The notes beneath the pieces are model-generated. The model saw only the letters and a list, made by a program, of their open reading frames with translations, did no database searches and was not told the DNA's origin. A stretch of 64,000 nt of DNA from Actinoplanes sp. TBRC 11911 (GTDB lineage: Bacteria > Actinomycetota > Actinomycetes > Mycobacteriales > Micromonosporaceae): positions 1 to 64,000 of the forward strand of contig NZ_JABBNC010000027.1 of assembly GCF_012933445.1 (NCBI RefSeq), given 5' to 3'. Shown here one piece after another: positions 56,378 through 64,000 of this stretch (position 1 is the stretch's first letter; every line of letters begins with the position of its first letter). The position numbers and the translations under genes were made by a program.

Positions 56378-59300
56378 GCCCACGCCAATTCCCCATACTT
56401 GACGACGCTGAACAGCCCGGATTGCATCAATTCCTCCACCGTCGTCACTTCCAGCCATCCGAACTTGTCCTGCTCGGTAGGTCCGGGATAGCTGCCGTGC
56501 GGATAAATCCAAAGACTCATGACAAGGTGGCGTCCTTGGGCATCACGCATACCATAACTCAGGGCGACGTGGCTAGGACCGTCAAAAAACACAACGTTCC
56601 CGAATGGGATATCGGTCCGACTGACACCGGTCGACTCCGAACCGAACTCATATCGAGACAGCGGCCCTCGGTACAACGCGCGAAGCAACGACGAGTAATA
56701 CGCTGAATGACCGGCCGCCATCTTCAGGTGCGGGACCACCACCTCGTCCGTGAAGCCGGCGATTTCAATAAGTTTGCCGCCGTCAGTAGCGAACTCCTCG
56801 GACGCCGCTTGGGCGGCTCTGTTGTGTATGCGCTGCAACTCACGCTTCGTAACCAATCCAGCCCGATAGGAAGCAAGAAAGATGAACTGCCAGCAGTTCA
56901 TGACGCCATTTTCTGCTGGCTCGGAGATGGCTCCGGTGTCATCCTGGATCCAGCGGACAAAATCATTCGTGCGACCTTGAGAGGTCGTTGACATCTCCCT
57001 CCAGCCGTTATTCGGATCGGGTTCTATTGAACCGCGCCAAAGTATCTTATTTATCATCGCGAACGCCGCGATGCGCAAACTTTGCAACCGCGTCGGGCGT
57101 TCTTCCTGCAGATACTGGCCCTGATAGGACGGCTGGCCTTGGCCTTGATAATACGGCTGCTGATAGTACGGCTGACTCTGGTAATACGGCTGGCCCTGGT
57201 AATACGGCTGGCCCTGGCCTTGGGACGACGACTGCCCCTCGTTGTCGGGGTGTCCATAACCACCATAGGACTGCATACCAGGCCGGACACTCCTGGACGG
57301 GTCCAGAAGGGCGGCGGCGGAGCTGGCGTCATTCGCCCTTACCGGTGACGATCCGGCGCCGCCATTTTGTTGTACCCACAGGAGCTGTCCATGATCGTTG
57401 ATGGGCAGCCGCAGTAGTCCCTGAAACGCCCGGGGCAAATTTTCCGGGTCCACCACGCTGACCCGCCGATCAGCACTAGCTTGCGTCTCGACCAGAGTCA
57501 GCCGTCCAGCGCCGCCTGACGGTCGGTGAGCCAGCACCACATGCTGAGGATCGTCGGGATGCTGCGTCCATACCACCGTGACCGTGCCGGGCGGCAGATC
57601 CATCAACGCCTCTGACGAAGCCGGCTTGAAGACCCCACCCAGTCGAGCGGCGATCTCACCCGTGGTCGCCAAGCTGCCGGTATCGGCTGATCGCAGTCGC
57701 GGTACCCCCAACCCGGTCAGCACGGAGTCCACTCGAACCACACAATCCGTGGCCCCGGTCCAGGGCTTCAACCGGGCCAGCCCGGTGGCCACCCATGCGT
57801 CATAGTCTCCGAAGTTGTCTTTTTGCTGAACGCCGGGTGATGCCTCAGTGGTGGTAACAGCCACCGACCACAGAGCGGGCTCGATCACCCGGCTACCCGC
57901 GTCGACTACCAGAGCCCACGTGGTCTTCGGCGTGCTGACAGGCCAAACAGCTCTCGCCGCCGCGAAAACCCTGCCGACCGGTGACTGTCGGTGCGCATCC
58001 ACCCAGCGCAGGCCATCGCTGGTCATCTCCAGCGCCAGCACGTGTGCGATGTCGGTGCTGTCCTGGCCGACACCCATCATCATCACGGCAGTCGCACCGG
58101 GGCTGTTGCTGACAAAGATCTGGAGGGTCGCAAGGTCTCTGACCTCCGCCCAACCGCGTCCGGCCACCAGGCGACCCTGCGCACCGGGCAGATCATCTAG
58201 CTTCATCACCGTGCCATCGGACGGCCGCCGATCCAGCGGCCAAACCCCTCCGGGGTGCAACTTACGCATGACCCAATTCACCAATGGTTCACATTGGGCT
58301 AGCGATGGATCCTGTCCGACAGCCGGGGGATTCTCTGCCACCACGCTTCTCAGTTGAGTCGCCGACCTGATCTGCGCCATAGGAGGATCCACCGTGCCCG
58401 ACGACCCGTCGCTCGTGAGGAGCTGCCCCGATCTGCCGTCACGTGGCGTCACACCACGCCACCTGGCCTCTCCCGGGCCGTGCAAGTTTGCGCCACCCCG
58501 CAGCCCACCACGCGATGAAGGTGTGCGTTGGCCGCCGGCTGTGCCCCGCCACATCGAGGCTTTTACGCCCGGTCCACCAATACGACCGCGAGCCGCTCCT
58601 CCCCTCTCGATCTGTGAAGCTGCACCTGGTTCCTCGGCCGAAGCCGGCGTGGGGTTCGTCGCGATCAACGAGCTTCGCGGCGGCGCTGTGATGACCGCGT
58701 CCGGGCTGGACCCCCCAGGTGAGATCGGTTCCCGCTCGGCCGCCACGTCCACATCGGCAGCCGTCCTGCCTCGGGTCAGGTCTACCGGCCGCGGGGCACT
58801 GATCGGATCATCACCTATGTAGCCCCCGTCCTGCACCGGGCCGATCATACGGGACAAAACCGACAATTGCCTCGGCCGCAGCAGTCCAAGGGCCATGTCA
58901 GACTTGTCACCGATCAAGTTGCCGTGGCGGTCCGCGCGCGGCGGGCCCATCACATTGCCGGACACCGGGTCCTCCGGGAGGCCATCGGCGTGCAGGTGTT
59001 CGTGTGCGTAGGCTTCCGGAGGTGCATCGGGCCACCACCGGTCCTGTGTCATCGCCTCCGATCGCGGCACCAAGGTAACCGGGAGGTGCTCGTTCGTACC
59101 GGCTGGTACGCGCTCCACCCGGAACAGCAATCGGTCACTGGTCCCATCTTCCATCGGCAATTGATTACGCTCGTTGGCGTTGAGTAGATCGGTGCCGGCC
59201 CGCAGCGCCGAGAAGACTCGCGCGCCACCGTCCTCGGTCAGACCGCGAGGATCCACGATGGACATTCTCTGGGTGAGCTCGGTGTACCACTGCTGCCCGA

Positions 59301-62300
59301 TCCGGAACCGACGCACGTCGAACCCGGACCGTTGCAGACGCCCGGTCGGATCCGTGAACATCCGCCACCGATGGCCGATCGTCACGCCTTCTCGCTCACG
59401 AGCCTCAGCAAAGGCGGGATCCTGGAACGTATCTCTGTAGCTGTAGTTGTCGACCGGCCACTCACCGGCTGGAAGCTGCGGGGCCACCGGCAGCGGCTCG
59501 GTCCAGATCCGGACCGCGCGCCGCTCGTCCCGGTCGATCAGGGAAGCCAGGAAGCTGGTGCTACGTGCGCCCGGCGCCCGCGACAGACCGGAGCCGCGAT
59601 CGTGCTCCTCGATCGTCAGGAGGCGGGGATCGAGTCGGTACCGTCGCAACAGGTCCGCCGCCGCTGAGCGCGCCTCGTTCGCGATCGCGCGAGTACGGAG
59701 CCCGCTCGTCTCGGAGCTAGCGTTGTTGCCGCCCCCCTCCACTACGACGCGCTGGCGTTCGCTGCGGCGGGCCTTGCCGTCCCGGACCGCATCACGCACG
59801 ATCTGGTACACGAGCCTCGCCACATGGTGCCGCTGCTGTTGATCAACCTCGGTCTGACCCTTGCCGAAGTCGATTCGATAGTCACGCTCACGCATGTTCC
59901 GCATGCCGCGGTCTATCTGGAGCGCCGCTCGGTCGATCATCCAGAGGTTCGTGACCGCTTCGTCGGTAGTGACGTGTTGTTCGCCGAAGGCACGTAGTTC
60001 ATGGGCGGCAACGGGCAATCCTCCGGCGGGCGTACGAACCTTCAGAGTCGTCCGGATACCCAGGCTGGACTGGTCGATGGTCGGGTTTCGCGGTCCCCAC
60101 GGCAGCAGCGCGTTGTCAAGATACTGACCCGCGGTGAACTCCCCGCCGATCTCATACGGTGCCGACGCGGCCAGGACGTCGCGGATGCCGCTGTTGGTGA
60201 TCCATTGCTGTATCTCTGGATCGCTCGCACGAGCATGGTCCGCGAGCAGTATGCGAATCTCACCGGCGTTCAACTCCAGCCAGGAGCGCCCTTTCTCCGA
60301 CAACGCGGTGCGCATGTGCGCCAGAGACACCCGCGAAGCGGTGAGCAGGTTGTTCTTGAGCAGACCCCGCCCAGTCGCGCGCCACCTGGACACTGCCACC
60401 ACGTGCGCATAGACCGTCGCGAGGAAGCCACGCAGTGACATCGCATCGAGGTCGCCCTCCAGAACCGCCGACTCGGAGGCGTTCAATCCGGCAAACCGGC
60501 GCGCGATGCGATCGGCGAACGATCTCGCCTGGCGGGACAGGTCGATCGCAGTATCCACTCCCGGTGTCGCATTCTTCTCTGCGAACTCCATGAGCGCATA
60601 CAGACCGCCGATCGGCACATCCACCGTGTACTGCATGAAAAGCCGGTACGGATCGTGCGGGCCCATAATCAGGAACTCGTCGAAATCGCCACTGAGCGTG
60701 AAGCCACGCTCCGCGCTGTAAAGCCCGTCGATCCGGCGCCGGCGGCTTCGCTCACCCACGGGCACCCGTTCCAGCTCGGCAAGCTCCGTGCGGAGGGCTC
60801 CGACAACCTCATCACGATCGGCGAACTCGGTCTCCCCATCAAGCAGGTTGTACGGCTTCGGGACGAGCTCGATGACCACGCGGCCCCTTGACTCGTCCAT
60901 GTGGATGTCGATCAGCCGTGAGGTGGCGACGACCCGATCCACCAAAGGGATGTTGTTTGGATCCAGGTTCAGATAGGCACGGGTCTCGCCCTCGACCCCG
61001 ATAGCGCCGTAACGGTGGTCGCGCGCCGGGTCGAGTACCGCGTCCACGTCAAGCGACCGTGCGGGCGCTTGGGGCACCTCGTGGCCATTCCCGTCCACGA
61101 TCACCACCGACGCCCGCGCCGTGCTCAAATCAGGACGGGCCGCGGTCATCAACCGCCGGCCAGGAGACCGCTGCAAGTCCAAATATGCGATCTGCCTGTT
61201 CGGCAGCAGGTGTGCCATGATCGCGTGCCCGACTCCGTCGCCTCGCTCGAGCAGGATCAGCGCCGTGCTTCGCCCGGTGGTTCGCGCTGCCGCCACCAGG
61301 CGCGCGTCCACATCGGTCCATGAAAAGAATCGCTTCCCGTGTGCGCCACCGAGAAGCGCGCTCGTCTGACGTCCGTTGAGAACGGCATCGTCGACCGTTC
61401 GGGCAGCCGCCACGACCGGGGCGATTCGGTCGGGATGCAGTGCCGCGAAAGCCGCGCGCAGCAATACCACGCACGACATCGGGTCGAGCACCGTATCGTC
61501 GCCGGTCACGATCTCGTCCGGGCCGGTGATCGGCATGAGCGCCGCCCACAGATCCCCAAGGGTCCGGATCGCGCTCAGGTCCCCGGGCAGCTCGCGGATC
61601 GGCGGCAACTGGTCGACCCCGCTGTACCCACCCTGATCATCGACCTCGCGAATGAGGCGCGACAGCACGTACCGCTGGCGTGGCTGCAAGATGGCGTCAA
61701 CCAGCCTGGTCGGGTCAGGAGCGCCGAGCACATTCCCGGTGATCGGGTCGTCCGGCAGGCCGACGGTGTGCAACAACTCATGTCCGTATGCCTCCGGTGG
61801 AGCGTCGATCCACCAATGGAGCTGATCCATCCGCTCGGTACGCGGTACCACCGTGACCGGAAGGTGTTCGCCGGCACCTGGCTCCACCCGCTCGACGCGA
61901 AAGCGCAGCAGGTCACCGTCGTCCGGGAGCCGGTTCACCGCGGTGTTCAAGCGTCGAGCAGCGGCCTGCAACGCCGAGAACACGCGATCGCCGGTGTCGT
62001 CGCTAAGCCCCCGAGGGTCGGCGATGGAGACCTTTGTGCTCAGTTCAGAGAACCATTGGCCGCTGAGCTGGAAGCGGCGTACGTCGAACCCGGACCGGCG
62101 AAGCACGTTCCCGACCGGATCCACCGAGTAGTGCGTGCGCACGCCGACGGTCGCCCGCTGCCGCGCGCCAGCGAGCCCGTCGGCTTCCGGCGGCTCGACG
62201 TAGTCCCGGGTGTCGATCGGCCACCCGTTGGGCGCGGGTAGCGCGGGCGGGCGCGGCAACGGCCGCGGGCGCTGGCTAGCCGGCCGGGGCACCGGCTCCA

Positions 62301-64000
62301 CTTCACGGAAATCCTGTGGTTCCTCGGTCAGCCGACCCGGCCGGTCAGGTCCCACGGCCCAGAACGCCTCTACCCCGAAATTACGCGGTGGGTTCAGTTG
62401 CTGGTCGCGGCTCTCCTGCTGGAATCGTTCCGTGGTGTCATTGAACAGCGACACCGCATTCGACTGGTCGAGGGGCGCCCCCGCAATCGTGGGCTCGATG
62501 AACGAAAAACGCCCTATCTCGCTGATGACCAGCCAGCCGGTCGGCGAGTTCAGCTCGTTCGGCCTATATCGGTGGGCAGCGACCGTCTGGCCGTCCGGTG
62601 CGGCCGGCTGGACGAACCACAGGCCCCGGTCCATGGCGAGCTCGATGTAGATCTCTTCAGTCGCTCGGATCTGGTTGGTGCCGGTCAGCACCACAAAGCC
62701 TCGGATGCGCTGCGGATTGGAGACAAGGTCGTTCAGCATCGTCTCGACCTCCGCGGGCCGCGCTTGCAGCACGTCCACCACGACTACGTCGACACGTACA
62801 CCCGCGTCGGTGGAGTGGTAGACGGACACGGGTGGGGGCGGCACGTCCAGCGCCGGCGGATTCGGCAGCGAGCGCCCGCGCATGGCCAGAGGTTCCCTGG
62901 TCGCCGACGGTTCCGGCATCGACCGGTTCTGCTGGACCGGGGCCAGGGGTTCGAGACGCTCGTCTTCCTCGGTGCTGGCCTCAGGGTCCATCTCGCGACC
63001 GGCACGGGCCCTTCGGAAGGTCCTCTCCCCGCTGCGGAGCAGCTCTGTCGTCGCGCCGGCCCGCAGCCTCACCGCGAGTCCGATGGCGCGGACCGTTTCC
63101 TCTGGCACGTCAAAACCTGCGAATCCTGCCGCCGCGGAGGCGATGGACGCGTCGAGGTGGCGATCGACTACCTCGGAGGCCACCCCCGAACCGTCGTCCT
63201 GGAGGAACTGCCAGACCCGTCGGGCGAGATACGCCCGCTCGCCGACATGGTCAGGGAGCGACCTCGCATCCCCGTCAGCGGCCGGTGCCCGCAGCTGGGC
63301 CGGGGGTTCAGTGGCTCGCCTGGCAAGGATCCGCGGCGGCAGTCCGGTCACCGATGCCAACGCCAGTTGGTCGGACATCGTCGGCGAGGACGCGGAGCGC
63401 GTTCCGGCCATGAGCGAATCAAATGGCCTCTCAGTGCCCACCGAACCTGCGGCGCGGTAGGTATCAGCGGTCGCGGAGCCACCAGAGCGGCGAGGCCGCC
63501 ATCCGCCTCGTTCCAGCCACACGAACACCTGACGTCTCGCTTCAGCGGTCGCAGTTGACGGTGACCCTGGGGCGGACGACTCGCCTGCGCCCCTAGAGAC
63601 GAGACTAATTGCGATGTCGGCCATGTCCAATTCGACCTGTTCAAATAGCGGCTGCAAAAGTGGTATGAGCGCAGCTGATGTCGTCTCGGCCCGCGAAAAA
63701 CCGCTTTCCATCGCTCCGCCCCACCAAAATCTTCTGCCGTTGCCACCCCCCTCGATATTCACAACCAGCAGCGCCCCGTCATATTGAGGCTCGTCGCCTT
63801 CAATGGCGAGCTTTGTTTCTATAGCTGTCCGTGTGATCATCTGCGCGAGAGAATCCAGTGAGCTGTTCTGGCCACCGTCAATCTCGTTTTTATCGGACAG
63901 ATCGAATCGCGCCAGGACTTCGTTGAAGCGCATTTTGGGGGTGGCCGGTCCAGGAGGAATCAAAAATTGGAAGTCGAAGTCGGCTGATCGATAGACCGGG
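56374..64000 (-). CDS. Giant multidomain protein with zincin-like and papain-like domains (5' end outside window)
   Basis: The frame stays open to the right edge, so the N-terminus is missing; more than 2,540 residues are visible. In order: an OmpA-like segment (VVNIEGGGNGRRFWW, about 63.73-63.78 kb); an acidic/Pro-rich linker; an HELLH zincin motif (61768-61782) in a PPEAYGHELLHTVGLPDDP context; a papain-like segment with Cys at 61471 and VGHAIMAHLL; a long helical region; a second EGGGN segment near 59.7 kb; a second zincin-like motif HEHLH (58990-59004); papain-like Cys at 58291 (QCEPLVNWV, DIAHVLAL) and at 57742 (TDCVVRVDSVL, PQHVVLAH); a Gln/Tyr-rich repeat; and a final NlpC/papain-like domain (NCWQF, Cys at 56893; SHVALSYG). 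This resembles giant 'lonely Cys'-type and polymorphic-toxin proteins of actinobacteria. The papain-like folds suggest protease or glutamine-deamidase activity, which is inference. Confidence 0.85.
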   Translation of the reverse strand, partial: PVYRSADFDFQFLIPPGPATPKMRFNEVLARFDLSDKNEIDGGQNSSLDSLAQMITRTAIETKLAIEGDEPQYDGALLVVNIEGGGNGRRFWWGGAMESGFSRAETTSAALIPLLQPLFEQVELDMADIAISLVSRGAGESSAPGSPSTATAEARRQVFVWLERGGWRPRRSGGSATADTYRAAGSVGTERPFDSLMAGTRSASSPTMSDQLALASVTGLPPRILARRATEPPAQLRAPAADGDARSLPDHVGERAYLARRVWQFLQDDGSGVASEVVDRHLDASIASAAAGFAGFDVPEETVRAIGLAVRLRAGATTELLRSGERTFRRARAGREMDPEASTEEDERLEPLAPVQQNRSMPEPSATREPLAMRGRSLPNPPALDVPPPPVSVYHSTDAGVRVDVVVVDVLQARPAEVETMLNDLVSNPQRIRGFVVLTGTNQIRATEEIYIELAMDRGLWFVQPAAPDGQTVAAHRYRPNELNSPTGWLVISEIGRFSFIEPTIAGAPLDQSNAVSLFNDTTERFQQESRDQQLNPPRNFGVEAFWAVGPDRPGRLTEEPQDFREVEPVPRPASQRPRPLPRPPALPAPNGWPIDTRDYVEPPEADGLAGARQRATVGVRTHYSVDPVGNVLRRSGFDVRRFQLSGQWFSELSTKVSIADPRGLSDDTGDRVFSALQAAARRLNTAVNRLPDDGDLLRFRVERVEPGAGEHLPVTVVPRTERMDQLHWWIDAPPEAYGHELLHTVGLPDDPITGNVLGAPDPTRLVDAILQPRQRYVLSRLIREVDDQGGYSGVDQLPPIRELPGDLSAIRTLGDLWAALMPITGPDEIVTGDDTVLDPMSCVVLLRAAFAALHPDRIAPVVAAARTVDDAVLNGRQTSALLGGAHGKRFFSWTDVDARLVAAARTTGRSTALILLERGDGVGHAIMAHLLPNRQIAYLDLQRSPGRRLMTAARPDLSTARASVVIVDGNGHEVPQAPARSLDVDAVLDPARDHRYGAIGVEGETRAYLNLDPNNIPLVDRVVATSRLIDIHMDESRGRVVIELVPKPYNLLDGETEFADRDEVVGALRTELAELERVPVGERSRRRRIDGLYSAERGFTLSGDFDEFLIMGPHDPYRLFMQYTVDVPIGGLYALMEFAEKNATPGVDTAIDLSRQARSFADRIARRFAGLNASESAVLEGDLDAMSLRGFLATVYAHVVAVSRWRATGRGLLKNNLLTASRVSLAHMRTALSEKGRSWLELNAGEIRILLADHARASDPEIQQWITNSGIRDVLAASAPYEIGGEFTAGQYLDNALLPWGPRNPTIDQSSLGIRTTLKVRTPAGGLPVAAHELRAFGEQHVTTDEAVTNLWMIDRAALQIDRGMRNMRERDYRIDFGKGQTEVDQQQRHHVARLVYQIVRDAVRDGKARRSERQRVVVEGGGNNASSETSGLRTRAIANEARSAAADLLRRYRLDPRLLTIEEHDRGSGLSRAPGARSTSFLASLIDRDERRAVRIWTEPLPVAPQLPAGEWPVDNYSYRDTFQDPAFAEAREREGVTIGHRWRMFTDPTGRLQRSGFDVRRFRIGQQWYTELTQRMSIVDPRGLTEDGGARVFSALRAGTDLLNANERNQLPMEDGTSDRLLFRVERVPAGTNEHLPVTLVPRSEAMTQDRWWPDAPPEAYAHEHLHADGLPEDPVSGNVMGPPRADRHGNLIGDKSDMALGLLRPRQLSVLSRMIGPVQDGGYIGDDPISAPRPVDLTRGRTAADVDVAAEREPISPGGSSPDAVITAPPRSSLIATNPTPASAEEPGAASQIERGGAARGRIGGPGVKASMWRGTAGGQRTPSSRGGLRGGANLHGPGEARWRGVTPRDGRSGQLLTSDGSSGTVDPPMAQIRSATQLRSVVAENPPAVGQDPSLAQCEPLVNWVMRKLHPGGVWPLDRRPSDGTVMKLDDLPGAQGRLVAGRGWAEVRDLATLQIFVSNSPGATAVMMMGVGQDSTDIAHVLALEMTSDGLRWVDAHRQSPVGRVFAAARAVWPVSTPKTTWALVVDAGSRVIEPALWSVAVTTTEASPGVQQKDNFGDYDAWVATGLARLKPWTGATDCVVRVDSVLTGLGVPRLRSADTGSLATTGEIAARLGGVFKPASSEALMDLPPGTVTVVWTQHPDDPQHVVLAHRPSGGAGRLTLVETQASADRRVSVVDPENLPRAFQGLLRLPINDHGQLLWVQQNGGAGSSPVRANDASSAAALLDPSRSVRPGMQSYGGYGHPDNEGQSSSQGQGQPYYQGQPYYQSQPYYQQPYYQGQGQPSYQGQYLQEERPTRLQSLRIAAFAMINKILWRGSIEPDPNNGWREMSTTSQGRTNDFVRWIQDDTGAISEPAENGVMNCWQFIFLASYRAGLVTKRELQRIHNRAAQAASEEFATDGGKLIEIAGFTDEVVVPHLKMAAGHSAYYSSLLRALYRGPLSRYEFGSESTGVSRTDIPFGNVVFFDGPSHVALSYGMRDAQGRHLVMSLWIYPHGSYPGPTEQDKFGWLEVTTVEELMQSGLFSVVKYGELAWA
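57114..57245 (-). repeat. Tandem Gln/Tyr/Pro-rich coding repeats
   Basis: Short direct repeats inside the giant gene encode a run of QGQPYYQ-type units (QPYY occurs four times, and QPSY once). The DNA unit is about 21-24 bases, including taatacggctgg. It separates the third papain-like segment from the C-terminal NlpC-like domain and looks like a flexible linker. Confidence 0.8.

Noticed and set aside
57114..57245. Regular short repeats that could suggest a CRISPR array
   Set aside because: They lie in frame inside the giant gene, encode QPYY-type units, and have no unique spacers of constant length.
62398..63558. A 386-codon plus-strand frame opposite the giant protein
   Set aside because: Shadow of the giant coding frame, Arg/Gly-rich, with no recognisable family.
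1..64000. tRNA, rRNA or integrase attachment sites
   Set aside because: I found no cloverleaf-like sequence, no rRNA stretch and no direct repeats flanking the integrase remnant.

Overview
The window looks like part of a high-GC actinobacterial chromosome. Coding frames are G/C-rich at third positions, GTG and TTG starts are common, and the families are typical of actinomycetes: a probable F420-dependent luciferase-like oxidoreductase, a mycofactocin-type short-chain dehydrogenase, a LAL-type LuxR regulator and DUF6924. The genus cannot be named from this sequence. I saw no rRNA, tRNA or CRISPR array.

The left half (1-36.6 kb) is loosely packed accessory DNA in which intact single genes alternate with decayed ones. 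Intact genes are mostly redox enzymes (two luciferase-like oxidoreductases, an aldo/keto reductase, a GMC oxidoreductase, an SDR and a quinone-oxidoreductase-like MDR), two MFS efflux pumps, a LOG-family hydrolase, a methyltransferase, an M20 peptidase, a DUF4331 protein, an SMP-30-like protein and regulators (two TetR, one MarR, one LAL, one ECF sigma factor). Remnants include a site-specific integrase, IS3 and IS5 transposases, an MFS tail, leucine dehydrogenase, an alpha-keto-acid dehydrogenase E1-beta, an SDR, an alpha/beta hydrolase and a GTP cyclohydrolase II tail. Degraded second copies of three genes that are intact elsewhere in the window (DUF4331, M20 peptidase, DHA2 MFS) point to old duplications. 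Several palindromes sit where operators would be expected, most clearly a 14-bp site duplicated around a TetR gene and its neighbouring aldo/keto reductase.

The region 37.0-47.0 kb is one tightly coupled plus-strand operon of five genes: WGR/DUF4132 protein, MoxR AAA+ ATPase, DUF5682 protein, VWA protein and SWIM zinc-finger protein. Gene order and protein lengths match the poorly understood E. coli yehI(molR)-yehL-yehM-yehP-yehQ locus. Three of the four junctions are 4-base stop/start overlaps. A DUF6924 gene follows, then a hairpin between convergent genes.

The region 48.6-64.0 kb is a minus-strand operon running in from beyond the right edge. Its first visible gene encodes a giant protein (more than 2,540 residues in the window, 5' end missing). 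It carries two HExxH zincin-like motifs, four papain-like/NlpC-like Cys...His segments, two OmpA-like EGGGN segments and a Gln/Tyr-rich repeat linker. Downstream come a beta-propeller-like protein, an unrecognised 371-residue protein, a protein with a degenerate ADP-ribosyltransferase-like domain, and a right-handed beta-helix fused to two CbxX/EccA-type AAA+ domains. Three of these junctions are GTGA overlaps. The set resembles actinobacterial secretion or polymorphic-toxin clusters with giant multidomain proteins, but no secretion machinery is visible here. This cluster and the MoxR-VWA operon are the most interesting parts of the window.
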